A stretch of DNA of 64,000 bases from Frankia umida (GCF_023242945.1 NZ_JALKFT010000023.1:1-64000), one strand, 5' to 3'; shown: positions 25,185 to 33,975, numbered from the stretch's first letter. The notes: generated by a model not told the origin, from the letters alone. Numbers and translations: made by a program.

Positions 25185-25828
25185 TTACCCGCGTGAGGCG
25201 GTGGCCCGGGGCGTGGTGGGTTGGCTGCTGGGATGAGCGAGGGCGAGGGCGATCAGGGTGCTGAGGGCGGCGGTGCCGGTCGCGTTGGGGTGGTGGGGCG
25301 TGCCGGTCGCGTTCGAGCCGTCGATCAAGCGGCCGGTGGCAGGGGCACAGACATCGTGTCCGACGCTGGCGGTGTAGGCGTCGATGAGGGTGACGTGGGA
25401 GTCGGTGGCGGCGAGGCGGGAGGTGTTTGACCAGCCGGGTGTCCGCGGTGAGCCCGGCGATCTGGATGGGATGGTCGCCCTGGGGAGTGTTGAGCGGGTT
25501 CTGGATGGTCGCGCCACCGTAGGTGACGTCGACGAGGTCGAGGTGAGGCCGGCTGGCGAGCAGGTGGGGGTAGTTCCTGGCGGAGCGCAGGCAAGCCCGT
25601 GCTGATGTCAGCGCCGAGGCCGGTGCCGGCGGCGAAGGAGCTGCCCATCGCGACGTAACGGCCCGTGATCGGGGCGGCCGATACGGCGGGTGTGGCGGGT
25701 GCACCGGGTGTGACGGTGTTCGTCGCGGCGGCCGGAGCCGGTGAGCCCGGATGCGAGCCGCAGCCGACGGCCGCGAACGTTCCGGTGAGTCCGAGCGCGA
25801 GGAACCGGGCCTTCGTTGCTGGACGCAT
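25185..25828 (-). pseudogene. Secreted SGNH/GDSL hydrolase, frameshifted and internally deleted
   Basis: From the ATG at 25828 a lipoprotein-like signal (LALGLTGTFAAVGC) leads to YVAMGSSFAAGTGLGA, the block-I Ser region of SGNH esterases. The frame then breaks. A second frame continues with SARNYPHLLASRPHLDLVDV and TYGGATIQNP, and a third carries SHVTLIDAYTASVGHDVCAP to TGTPHHPNATG, the C-terminal Asp/His block. The central Gly and Asn blocks are missing between the second and third parts. All pieces are collinear, so this is one decayed gene. Confidence 0.75.
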
Positions 25829-25882
25829 GGGTAGTACCCCGCTAGCCCGCCAGCGCGACGGCGCTGGCATGGTGAGCCGCCC

Positions 25883-26008
25883 GATCAGTACCTGGCGCCG
25901 CGCACCGCTGGTCCGGCCTTCCTCGCCGCCAGCGCCGACAGTGTCTTCGCTCAGGGCATGGCACTCGTCCTCGACGGCGTGGCCAGCCGTTTCTTCGGCC
26001 AGCGCTGA
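25883..26008 (+). pseudogene. Possible TetR C-terminal fragment
   Basis: The frame ending at TGA 26006-26008 reads GPAFLAASADSVFAQGMALV and LDGVASRFFG, which resembles the last helix of TetR ligand domains (a pattern like FxxGLxxLLDGLAAR). No DNA-binding domain precedes it. The match is short, so the assignment is tentative. The remaining bases of the 340-bp gap to the diguanylate cyclase show no other gene. Confidence 0.3.
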
Positions 26009-26121
26009 CCTCGCCGTTGCCCGACGGCGAGCCCGCCACCAGGCAGCGAAACCGCTCACGCAGCGAAGTTCACTGCGTACTGTTGGTGAAACAGGGCATA
26101 CGGGTAGGAGGCAACGGGCTC

Positions 26122-26135
26122 GTTCCATGTGGAAC
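26122..26135. promoter_or_regulatory. Palindrome upstream of diguanylate cyclase
   Basis: GTTCCATGTGGAAC has 6-bp arms around TG, 34-47 bp ahead of the start codon at 26169. Position suggests an operator, with no identified regulator. Confidence 0.4.
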
Positions 26136-26168
26136 GGCCAGTTCGGCCTGGCTGGACGGTGAGACCAG

Positions 26169-27836
26169 ATGAGTGACGGCGCCCCGTCGGGTGTGCTTGC
26201 TGGATCGGGTGCGGGCCGCTCGCCCACCGATCGGTTCTTCCGGCGAGCGTCGGCGAGCGTCCTCGTCTTCATGCTCGCGACCCTGCTGGCGGGTGTGGTG
26301 CTGCCCGAGCGACCGGGGCTGCTCCTTTTCCGATGCCTGGCCGTGGCGGTCTACGCCGCAGGTACGGCGGTGTGCCTGGTCTGTGCTGCCCGCAACCGCG
26401 GGCGGGAGCGCCACTGGCGCCTCCTCAGCGCGGCGATGCTGCTGTTCCTCCTCGCGGTCGCGGTGATAGTGCTGAAGGCGGCGGTCGTCACCGACTCGGG
26501 CCTGATCCGGCTGACGCCGGCTTCGCTGTTGTTCCTGCTGCCATGCGCGTTCGGCGTCGCCAGCCTGCTGACCTATCCGACGGAGCCGTTCGACCTCGCG
26601 GTCCGCGGTCCCGGGCCCGTCCAAGACGCTCGCTGGTACGTGATCACAATCCTCGACGGCGTCGTGGTGGCAGGGGCGGCCACTCTCGTGGCCTGGGAGA
26701 CCATCCTGCACCACATGGTCTCGATAGCCGACAGTCACGCGGAATCAATCATCGTGGGCATCGCGGTCAGTGCCACCACCCTGATGCTCACCGTGGTCGT
26801 TGTTCTGATCACCACCTTCCGGTACGCGCACCGACAGCTGGTCCTGGGCCTGCTGGGAACGGCCTTCCTGGTGTTCGCGGTGACGATGAACGTCTACCTG
26901 TACTCGGCGTCCACTGGCCGGACGGATGTCCCCCGATTAGCCGATCTCGGGGTGATCCTGCCCCCGCTGCTCGTGGGGCTCGCCGCGCTGTCACCTCCCG
27001 ACAGGTCCACCGGCGACGGTCCCGCGGCGCCGCCCGGGGCCGGCCACCGGGACGACGCGCGGACGGCCTCCCGGCGTCGCTGGTGGCACTCGGCCCTGCC
27101 CTACCTGCCCCTCCTCGTCGCCGGCGTGGTCACGATCAGCATGGCGGCCCGACACAGCCTGCACGGGCAGTACGAGATCTGGGCACTGCTGGGACTGCTG
27201 GTGGTCGCCCTGATCCGGCAGCTGACCACGATGGCCGACAACATCCGCCTACTGGCCCGGGTTGAGGAGAGTCAACGCCAACTACGTCATCTCGCCTTCC
27301 ACGATCCGCTGACGGACCTGGCGAACCGGACACTGTTCGCCGACCGGCTCGACCACGCACTCGCCCGATGGCGCCGCCACCCCCACCGCCTGGCAGTGAT
27401 CTTCTGTGATCTCAACGACTTCAAACAGGTCAACGACGCCCTCGGGCATGCCGCCGGCGACGATCTGCTGCGCGTGACCGCCCGCCGGCTGGCCGAGTCC
27501 GTCCGCGCCGACGACACGGTGGCCCGTCTCGGCGGCGACGAGTTCGCGATCCTGCTCGAAGGCGGAACCGAGGACTTCACCGTGATCGGCCGACGGCTCA
27601 CCGAAGCGGTCCGAACCCCGGTCCGCCTCGCCGACACCACATACAGCGCCGCCGCCAGCTTCGGCCTCGTCATCGTCGAACCCGACAGTGCCCCCGTCTC
27701 CGCGCAGGACCTCCTGCATCGTGCCGACCTGGCCATGTACGCCGCCAAGGCCCATGGAGTGACCAGCCTGACGACCTACGGCCCCACGCGCCCATCTCCG
27801 CCACCCGCGCCGCGTCCACCCCCGTTGACGACATGA
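26169..27836 (+). CDS. Membrane diguanylate cyclase (GGDEF)
   Basis: A 555-residue protein with about ten predicted membrane helices (residues 30-352) followed by a GGDEF domain (375-535). The active-site signature is intact at 455-459 (GGDEF), metal-binding D414 lies in FCDLNDFKQVND, and the inhibitory I-site RADD lies at 446-449, exactly five residues before the signature. It should therefore synthesise cyclic-di-GMP with product feedback. No EAL domain is present. The multi-helix N-terminus probably senses an unknown membrane or small-molecule signal. The C-terminus is Pro-rich. It appears to be a monocistronic gene, ending before a strong hairpin. Confidence 0.93.
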   Translation: MSDGAPSGVLAGSGAGRSPTDRFFRRASASVLVFMLATLLAGVVLPERPGLLLFRCLAVAVYAAGTAVCLVCAARNRGRERHWRLLSAAMLLFLLAVAVIVLKAAVVTDSGLIRLTPASLLFLLPCAFGVASLLTYPTEPFDLAVRGPGPVQDARWYVITILDGVVVAGAATLVAWETILHHMVSIADSHAESIIVGIAVSATTLMLTVVVVLITTFRYAHRQLVLGLLGTAFLVFAVTMNVYLYSASTGRTDVPRLADLGVILPPLLVGLAALSPPDRSTGDGPAAPPGAGHRDDARTASRRRWWHSALPYLPLLVAGVVTISMAARHSLHGQYEIWALLGLLVVALIRQLTTMADNIRLLARVEESQRQLRHLAFHDPLTDLANRTLFADRLDHALARWRRHPHRLAVIFCDLNDFKQVNDALGHAAGDDLLRVTARRLAESVRADDTVARLGGDEFAILLEGGTEDFTVIGRRLTEAVRTPVRLADTTYSAAASFGLVIVEPDSAPVSAQDLLHRADLAMYAAKAHGVTSLTTYGPTRPSPPPAPRPPPLTT

Positions 27837-27876
27837 CCGCGGCACCGAGGCGGCTGTCCACCGGAGCGCGCGCCGT

Positions 27877-27921
27877 CCTACCGGTCGGGTGCCGCGCGGA
27901 GCTGGTCACCCGACCGGTAGG
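27877..27921. terminator. Perfect 15-bp inverted repeat, bidirectional terminator
   Basis: CCTACCGGTCGGGTG at 27877-27891 pairs perfectly with CACCCGACCGGTAGG at 27907-27921 across a 15-base loop. It lies between the convergent diguanylate cyclase and monooxygenase-side genes. The arm also contains the stop codon of the small frame at 27878. Confidence 0.7.
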
Positions 27922-28084
27922 AGGCCTTCGCGCTGGCAGGGCGCAGGAGCCGTCGCAGAATCCGGACCGACAGGTCGGGGTGGTGGCGGGGCAGCAGACG
28001 CACCGCGAGGTCGGTGAGCCTGGCGTTGTGGAGCTGGTGCACGACCCCGAAACGCGCGCGGACCTCGCCCGCGATGGTGGTCAC
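27878..28084 (-). CDS. Small hypothetical protein coupled to monooxygenase
   Basis: A 68-residue basic frame (for example LTDLAVRLLPRHHPDLSVRI) starting with GTG that overlaps the TGA of the monooxygenase gene (GTGA). The coupling and the conserved-looking Leu/Arg pattern favour a real gene or the C-terminal remnant of a larger partner. Against this, its end lies inside the terminator hairpin. I recognise no family. Confidence 0.4.
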   Translation of the reverse strand: MTTIAGEVRARFGVVHQLHNARLTDLAVRLLPRHHPDLSVRILRRLLRPASAKASYRSGDQLRAAPDR

Positions 28085-29576
28085 GACGCTGCTCCTGTCC
28101 GCTGACGGGAACGGGACGACCGCAGTTCGTCGTCCGCCACCGGCAGGTGCCGCAGGAGCCTGACGTCGCCGAGGTAGTCGAACGAGGTGAGCCAGGGCCT
28201 GCGGTCACCCTGCCTGGGCAGCTCGTCGAGGACGCGCTGGATGTAGCCGGCGCCGAAGTCGAGGAACGGGCGGGTCCCCAGGTCCGGGTCGGCGACCACC
28301 GGGCAGGCCGTGTCGTAGCCGTGCGCGTCCATGTGCGTCAGCAGCCGGCAGAAGTGCTCGCACAGCAGGCCGATCCTGAGCGTCCAGGAGGAGGTGGTGT
28401 AGCCGACCATGTAGGCGAGGTTCGGCACTCCCGACAGCATGAGGCCCTTGTAGGCGACCGTGTTCGACAGCCGCACGGGCTCGCCGTCGACGGTCAGCGG
28501 CACACCCCCGAACGCCTGCACGTTCAACCCGGTCGCGGTCACGATGACATCCGCCGCCAGCTCCCGTCCGGAGGCCAGCAGCACGCCGTCCTCGGTGAAG
28601 GTGGTGACGCGGTCCGTGACGACCGAGACCGCACCCCGGCTGATCGCCGTGAACAGGTCGCCGCCCGGAGCGAAACACAGCCGCTGGTCCCAGGGGTCGT
28701 ACGGCGGACCGAAGTGTTCGTCGACCGGATAGCCCGCAGGCAGCATCCTGACGTTCATCCGGCGGATGAGTCGCCGGGCGGCCTTCGGGAACCGTCGGCA
28801 GAACCGCCACATCGCCTGCTGGCGAAGGATGTGGAGAGCGCGGGCGAGGGTGTGGGCACGCTTCTCGCCGAACATCCGGCGCAGACGGATGACCAGCGCG
28901 TCCCGGGGCGGGGTTGCCAGGATGTAGGTCGGCGTCCGCTGCAGCATGGTGACGTGCGCCGCGATGTCGGCCAGCCCGGAACCAGCGTCACCGCCGTCGC
29001 GCCACTGCCGATCACCACGATCCGCCGGCCGGTGACGTCGAGATCGGCCGGCCAGTGCTGGGGGTGGATGATCTGCCCGCGGAAGCGTTCCCGCCCGTCG
29101 AAGGGCGGGGTGAAACCCTCGTCGTAGCGGTAGTAGCCGGTGGCGCACAGTAACCAGGAGCAGGTCAGCGCCGAGCGGGCACCGGACTCGGTGTTCACCA
29201 CCTCGACCGTCCAGCGGGCGTCCGGCGACGACCACGACGCGCTGACGACCTTCGTGTGGTAACGGATGTCGCGCTCGATGCCGAACTCGTGGGCGGTCTC
29301 GCGCAGGTAGGCCAGAATCTGCTCGCCGTCGGCGAGAAACCGCTCGCCCCGCCACGGCTTGAACGCATAGCCGAAGGTGTGCAGGTCGGAGTCCGACCGG
29401 ATGCCCGGGTAGCGGAACAGATCCCAGGTGCCGCCGAGCGCGCCGCGTGCCTCCAGGATCGCGTGGCTGCGCCGCGGATGCTCCCGCCGCAGGTAGTACG
29501 CGGCCCCGAGACCGGAGATGCCCGCCCCGACGATGAGGACGTCGAGATGTTCGAGTTGGGCGGCGGCAGACGGCAC
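28081..29576 (-). pseudogene. Flavin-dependent monooxygenase (Baeyer-Villiger type) with one frameshift
   Basis: The first frame, from ATG 29576, has the FAD-binding VGAGISGLGAA, the EARGALGGTWD segment, the Baeyer-Villiger fingerprint FRGQIIHPQHWP (FxGxxxHxxxWP) and the NADPH motif GSGATA. At about 28978 the frame shifts. The downstream frame continues as LADIAAHVTMLQRTPTYILA through YDPWDQRLCF to the end. A single missing base in the run after VTLVPG accounts for the break, so all domains are otherwise present (about 500 residues). It is either a recent pseudogene or a sequencing error; an intact version would insert oxygen into ketones. Confidence 0.8.
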
Positions 29577-29725
29577 GCGGGCACCCCCAGGCGAAACTCC
29601 AGAACAGGTCAGGCTCAGATGCTGCTACCGCCCGGGGCCGCCCGCCAGGTACATCCTGCACCTGCCTGCTATTCCTGCGGTGCAGGATGCACCATCTCGC
29701 CCTAGGCTGAGGTGATGGCGACACC

Positions 29726-30063
29726 ATGCTGGACGCCTACCGATCGGGCCAGAGCGTCGCGCTGCGGCACTGGATCGAGATCGTCTTCTCCCTCACCTCC
29801 GACCCGAACGCGCCGCCCGGTTCGTGAGCGGCGCCCTCGGCGATCTGGAGACCGCCGCGCCCGAACTGCGCGAGGCGGTACGCGCCTTCCTCACCACCGG
29901 GTGCAACGCCACCGCCGCCGCGGCCCGGCTCTACCTGCATCGCAACACCCTGCTGCGCCGCCTGGCCCGCGCCGAACGGCTGCTACCGACACCGCTGTCC
30001 GACAACCTCCTGCCGGTCGGTGTCGCCCTGGAGATCCACCGCTGGCGCGGCACCGCGCCTTGA
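29726..30063 (+). pseudogene. PucR-type regulator, C-terminal remnant with frameshift
   Basis: The frame from ATG 29726 (MLDAYRSGQSVALRHWIEIV) resembles the middle segment of PucR regulators and stops at 29825. The overlapping frame continues FVSGALGDLETAAPELREAV followed by LYLHRNTLLRRLARAERLL, the C-terminal helix-turn-helix with its typical LHRNT motif. The N-terminal domain is missing. It is the third PucR-related sequence in the window and of a different subtype from the 22953 gene. It is divergent from the monooxygenase, so it was probably its regulator. Confidence 0.68.
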
Positions 30064-30335
30064 CCTGGCGAGGGCGGGCTGGCCCTCGAGATCCTCGTGA
30101 GGTTCGTCCGCAGTTGTGCCCCGGAACGTCGAACCACACCAGCGGCCTCCTGCGGTTCGGTCCCGAGCAGGCGGACCTGGAGGTGAGGAGTGACTGGTGG
30201 TTTGGACGGGCTGGCGCGGCGATCTCACGACCGCCGTGGTGGACGTGACGCCCATATGATCATCGACAGGTCGCGGTTGCTGGGACGACCGATCACGCGT
30301 GCCGGCATCCCGATGCTGCCGGCGGCGGCATCTCC
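30064..30335. other. No gene recognised
   Basis: This gap between the PucR remnant and the stop of the universal stress protein gene shows no convincing coding signature or hairpin. Confidence 0.35.
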
Positions 30336-30761
30336 TCAGTGGGTGTGCGCGATGAGGATGTCGCAGGGCGCGTGATGGGCGACGTCCGCCGCGATGCTGC
30401 CCAGGACTCGGGTGACACCTTGGACGCGTTTGTTGCCCACCACGATGATGCTCGCCCCGAGCTCTTCGGCGACCCTGACGAGCACGTCAGCCGGCTTGCC
30501 GAACTCCGAGCGAGGAGTGGTGGTCAGGCCGGCGAGGCCGGCCGGGAGATCTTCGATCGCCTGCTGGGCCATCTTCAGCGCGGCATCGCTCGCGGACAGG
30601 TCGAGTTCGTCGCCGGGCCGGCCCACCTGTAACCGGTCGGTTGAGCTGAAGGCGCTGACGACGATCAGCTCATGCCCGAGGGCGGAAGCGAGCGCCGCCG
30701 CTCTGGCCGCGGCTTTGCTCGCTGTGTCACTTCCATCGACGCCGACAATGATCTTACCCAT
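30336..30761 (-). CDS. Universal stress protein (UspA family)
   Basis: A 141-residue single-domain UspA protein. IIVGVDGSDTASKAAARAA at the N-terminus is the family strand-loop-helix holding the Asp, and IIVVGNKRVQG followed by VLGSIAADVAHHAPCDILI gives the C-terminal nucleotide-loop region (GNKRVQG... GS) with the conserved CDILI strand. The ATG at 30761 is preceded by GAGAGG. Such proteins bind ATP or AMP and respond to starvation, hypoxia or oxidative stress. The gene appears to stand alone, so no partner can be inferred. Confidence 0.92.
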   Translation of the reverse strand: MGKIIVGVDGSDTASKAAARAAALASALGHELIVVSAFSSTDRLQVGRPGDELDLSASDAALKMAQQAIEDLPAGLAGLTTTPRSEFGKPADVLVRVAEELGASIIVVGNKRVQGVTRVLGSIAADVAHHAPCDILIAHTH

Positions 30762-30771
30762 CTCACACCTC

Positions 30772-31170
30772 TCATGACCTGCGCGGAAGCGTGACGGTAG
30801 CCGTACCCGGCATGACGTTCTGTCCGCGCTGGCTGGTTGCCCAAGTCCCGATTTCGACGACGCTATCGCCGTTCTGGTCGAAGTGCTTGCCGGTCACTCG
30901 TTCACGCAGCCGGACGACGTCAGAAAGGTGGACGTGGAAGCGGTACTGCCCGTGGACGTGCTGGAGGGTGCCGGCGTCGCCCCTCCAGTTCGTGAGCGAC
31001 CAGACCTGCCAGCGCGCCCGCTGGACGCCGAGGTCGTACCCGATCTGGGCGCCCTGCAAGCGCGCGTCGTAGTCCGTTGTAGTGGACGGCGTACACGGGC
31101 TCGAGGGCGCGGGTGCCGGGGTCGCGGAAGGTCCACCTCGGGTGCTTCGGACAGTGCTCGAGCGCGGCGC
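30772..31170 (-). pseudogene. MaoC/hot-dog-like protein remnant
   Basis: The frame ending at 30772 reads LQGAQIGYDLGVQRARWQVW, LTNWRGDAGTL and ATSQRGQNVMPGTATVTLP, the pattern of the C-terminal hot-dog of actinobacterial MaoC-like acyl dehydratases. Further upstream a different frame gives HPRWTFRDPGTRALEPVYAV, then HYN, consistent with the preceding part after a frameshift near 31085. A normal start and N-terminal hot-dog are not visible. I treat it as a decayed gene. Confidence 0.5.
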
Positions 31171-31289
31171 AGTGTGCCGCGAGCCGTGGGGGGTGCCGCG
31201 CCGGAGGTCAGGAAGGCAGGCTCGCCTGAAGCTGACTTACGATCATGAAACCAAGACGATCACGGCCGAAGTCGCATCAAGGTCCTTCG

Positions 31290-31437
31290 TCGACACAGGA
31301 GAGTGCTCGGCGCAGGTCGGCGGTGGACGGGGGCAGTTGTTCCCTGGCCGCGATATGCAGGATTTCGAAGTCGACGGATCGGTGGCCGTGGATGATCCGG
31401 TTGTGCAACGGAAAACTATGGCTGGGGGAGATGGTCG
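31290..31437 (-). pseudogene. HepT-like (DUF86) C-terminal remnant
   Basis: On the minus strand LHNRIIHGHRSVDFEILHIA, then AREQLPPSTADLRRAL, resembles the end of HepT/DUF86 proteins, whose hallmark is RNxxxHGY followed by VDxxIVW. The hallmark Arg and Tyr are replaced by His here and no N-terminal part is found, so even the motif is degraded. No MntA-type nucleotidyltransferase partner is nearby. Confidence 0.42.
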
Positions 31438-32702
31438 ACGCGTAGACGTTCGTTGCGCTTGGAGCTTATTCTCCAATGGCCGTCGGGGTCTTTTCGGTAG
31501 GTCTCGATGTAGTGGCCGTAGCCCTTGAGGGCGATGGCGCCCTGTGGGCCGTCGATCCGGACGTAGTCGAACATCGCCCAGATTCCTTCGGCCTCGGTGG
31601 GGCTGGTCAGGGTTATTTCCGGCATGTGGCCGTGGTGCGTGGTGAAGGCGTGCTCCAGCATGGGAATGGTCGAACCGAAGTACTCCTCGTTGGACTGGAC
31701 GGTTGTTTCTCCCTCGGTCGGGAGGTGGTGCATGCAGTCGTCGGTGAACAGGGCGCGGAAGCCGTCCCAGTCCTTGAGGTCGAGGTAGCGGAAGTAGCGG
31801 GCCTTGAGCTGCTTGATCTGTTCGATGTCCCAGAGCGCCTGGACGGAGGGCGGTACGGCAGGTGCCGCAGCGGGTGCCGCGGCGGGTGGTGGCTGATCGG
31901 CCGGGTGGGCGACGGTGTCCGCGGCGGTGGCGAGCAGGCCGAGGTTCGTGCCCGCCGCGGTGGCGAGGTCTTTGGCGGTTGCGACGTCCTTGGCGATGTA
32001 GCGGCCGGCCGCTTCCTGGAGGCGGGCGGACGAGCCGGCTGCGCGGACGGTGCCCAGGGCGTAGCTGGCGCCGCTGCAGTGGCTGATGGCGTCGAGGGCC
32101 TGCACCGGGTCGAGGCCGAGATCGCGGGCGATGCGCTCGGCCTCGGCGACCAGGGCGACCTTCGCGGCGAACAGGGCGTTGTTGACCAGTTTCACCCGCT
32201 GGCCGTCACCGAGCGCTCCGACGGACACGATGGGGTCGCAGTAGCTGGCAAGGACCGGTCGGACCGTCTCGAGGACCTCGGGTTCACCGCCGACAAGCAG
32301 GGTGATCTGACCGGCGGCGGCGTCGCCCGGGCCGCCGCTGAAGGCCGCGTCGAGAACCTGGATCTTGCGGAGGCGGCCCGCCTCGGCGAGTCGGGGGGCG
32401 GTGTCGGGGCTGCCGGTGGTGTGAATGATCAGTGTCGCGCCGGGTGGCAGCGACGCGATCAGACCCGACTCCCCCTCGCAGACTTCGCGCACCTGCTGGT
32501 CATTGAAGACGCAGACGACGACTACCTCGCGGTCGGCCGCGAGGGCGGCCGGGGTCGGCGCGCCGGTGGCGGTTCCGGCCGCTTCGAGGTCACGTCTGAC
32601 CTCCTCGCGGCGGGCGAAGAACGACACGTCATGCCCGGCGGCGGCGACCCGCTCCAGCATGGGACGGCCCATGCTGCCGACACCGACGAATCCGACCTTC
32701 AC
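31416..32702 (-). CDS. Fusion: 3-hydroxyisobutyrate dehydrogenase-like protein + SnoaL-like domain
   Basis: A 428-residue two-domain protein. Residues 1-265 form a beta-hydroxyacid dehydrogenase with the NAD(P) motif GFVGVGSMGRPM, the substrate loop DAAFSGGPGDAAAG and catalytic K171 in GQRVKLVNN. A Pro/Ala-rich linker (about 268-288) leads to a SnoaL/NTF2-like domain (291-428: DIEQIKQLKARYFRYLDLKD, with later GYGHYIETYRK). The SnoaL part resembles the separate protein at 35795-36208. The first domain should oxidise a 3-hydroxy acid, and the second may be an isomerase or lyase or a binding module. The next genes upstream are an SDR and a SnoaL remnant, so the locus probably degrades one compound. 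Confidence 0.87.
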   Translation of the reverse strand: MKVGFVGVGSMGRPMLERVAAAGHDVSFFARREEVRRDLEAAGTATGAPTPAALAADREVVVVCVFNDQQVREVCEGESGLIASLPPGATLIIHTTGSPDTAPRLAEAGRLRKIQVLDAAFSGGPGDAAAGQITLLVGGEPEVLETVRPVLASYCDPIVSVGALGDGQRVKLVNNALFAAKVALVAEAERIARDLGLDPVQALDAISHCSGASYALGTVRAAGSSARLQEAAGRYIAKDVATAKDLATAAGTNLGLLATAADTVAHPADQPPPAAAPAAAPAVPPSVQALWDIEQIKQLKARYFRYLDLKDWDGFRALFTDDCMHHLPTEGETTVQSNEEYFGSTIPMLEHAFTTHHGHMPEITLTSPTEAEGIWAMFDYVRIDGPQGAIALKGYGHYIETYRKDPDGHWRISSKRNERLRVDHLPQP

Positions 32703-32750
32703 ATCATCCTCCGAAATCGTGTGGCAACGGCTGGGGCCCGCGTGGAGCGG

Positions 32751-33605
32751 CTACTCCTCGGCCGAGGTGGCGCCGGTGGTGTGCTTGGGGTCGGTGGTGT
32801 GCATGGCGTCGGCGGTGGCCTGGACCATGGCGGCGACGAGGTCGTTGCGGGGAAGGGTGCTCATCAGTGCGACGGCCTGGCGCAGTTGTTCACCGACGAT
32901 CCAGGTGGGTCCGGTGTCGAGGTGGTCGAAGGCCTCGGTGATGACGTCGCGCACGGAGGCGGCGTCGGACGGAGGCGCGTCGAGGGTGGGGAGCTGGCCG
33001 CGGGCGTGTTCCAGGCGGCGCAGGGCCGGGGTGTCGGTCTTGCCGAGGATGAGGCCGAGCACGTCGACACCCTGGTCGTGTAGCTCGGCCCACAGCGCTT
33101 CGGCGAAGACCATGCTGAACGCCTTGGTGGCGCCGTAGGCGACCATGTTCGGCGCGCCGGCGAACCCGGCTCCCGAGCCCAGCAGGATGACGCCACCGGT
33201 GCCACGTTCGACCATGCCGCGGGTGTAGTGGTGGCACAGCTGCATCGGGACCGTGCAGTTGCGGTGCACCATGGCCTGCGCGGCCTGGACCGGGTGGGCG
33301 AGGAAGTGCTCGAAGTTCGGGTCGGCCCCCGCGCAGTAGACCAGGAAGCCGATGTCGAGGTCCGCGGTGGCGGCGGCGATCGTCGCCGCGGCGTCCGGGG
33401 TCGCGAGGTCAACCGCGAGTGCGCGGGTCCGTGCGCCGGTGCGCGCGGCGATGCCCGCCGCGACCTCGTCCAGAACGGCCTGCCGTCGGGCGAGCAGGAC
33501 GACGTTCAGCCCGCGTTCGGCGAGTGCCTCGGCGAACGCCGAACCCACTCCCTCGGAGGCGCCCGCCACCAGCGCCCAGGGCCCGTACCGCTGCGCGAAG
33601 GTCAT
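32751..33605 (-). CDS. SDR-family oxidoreductase
   Basis: A 284-residue short-chain dehydrogenase. The cofactor motif is GASEGVGSA, the next landmark is VYCAGAD at the usual NNAG site, the catalytic Ser lies in LLGSGAGF and the Tyr/Lys pair in YGATKAF. The C-terminal part is longer than in classical SDRs and contains GEQLRQAV. The start ATG overlaps the stop of the SnoaL-like remnant (ATGA) and the fusion dehydrogenase follows after 48 bp, so the three form an operon. Substrate unknown. Confidence 0.88.
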   Translation of the reverse strand: MTFAQRYGPWALVAGASEGVGSAFAEALAERGLNVVLLARRQAVLDEVAAGIAARTGARTRALAVDLATPDAAATIAAATADLDIGFLVYCAGADPNFEHFLAHPVQAAQAMVHRNCTVPMQLCHHYTRGMVERGTGGVILLGSGAGFAGAPNMVAYGATKAFSMVFAEALWAELHDQGVDVLGLILGKTDTPALRRLEHARGQLPTLDAPPSDAASVRDVITEAFDHLDTGPTWIVGEQLRQAVALMSTLPRNDLVAAMVQATADAMHTTDPKHTTGATSAEE

Positions 33606-33901
33606 GAACCAGCTCCTGCCCGGCCGGGGTCCACGCCGACCGTGCTGACGTGGACCTGGACGAAGCGACGATGGGCGATCTGCCAGCTGTCCCCGGCCTG
33701 GACGAGCTGGTCGTCGTAGTAGCCGTGCGCGGCGAATCCGCTCTGCCCGTCCTTCGCCATGATCAACGCATTGACATAGGTGCGGGCCTGCGCGCCGTCG
33801 CCGTCAAGACGGATATCCAGGTTGCCGAGGTTGTGCATGGTGTGCCCCAACGGAGCGTGCATGGCCTCGAAGGCCGCCTCCCGCTGTTCGTGTTCACTCA
33901 C
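33602..33901 (-). pseudogene. SnoaL-like protein lacking its N-terminus
   Basis: About 99 residues from GTG 33901 (EAAFEAMHAPLGHTMHNLGN, then DDQLVQAGDSWQIAHRRFVQ) match the C-terminal two thirds of SnoaL/NTF2-like proteins. The first helices with the WxxLxxLFxDD-type segment are missing. The start overlaps the stop of the ADH fragment (GTGA), so the remnant might still be translated. Its stop overlaps the SDR start. Confidence 0.6.
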
Positions 33902-33975
33902 CGCATCATCCCCAGTGCCGGGTCCGGCGTCCTTTGCGCCTTCACCGTGCCGCCCCGCACGACAGCTGCCCGCAT
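33898..33975 (-). pseudogene. Zinc alcohol dehydrogenase, N-terminal 25 codons only
   Basis: After a strong RBS (GGAGGAGGAG) the frame reads MRAAVVRGGTVKAQRTPDPA, then LGMMR and a stop. This is the start of medium-chain Zn-dependent alcohol dehydrogenases, where the following segment normally reads GPGxVLV. The rest of the enzyme is gone and the SnoaL remnant is joined directly, so one deletion removed the body of the ADH and the start of the SnoaL gene. Confidence 0.6.

Noticed and set aside
27877..27921. IS terminal repeats
   Set aside because: The arms enclose only 15 bases, so this is a hairpin, not element ends.
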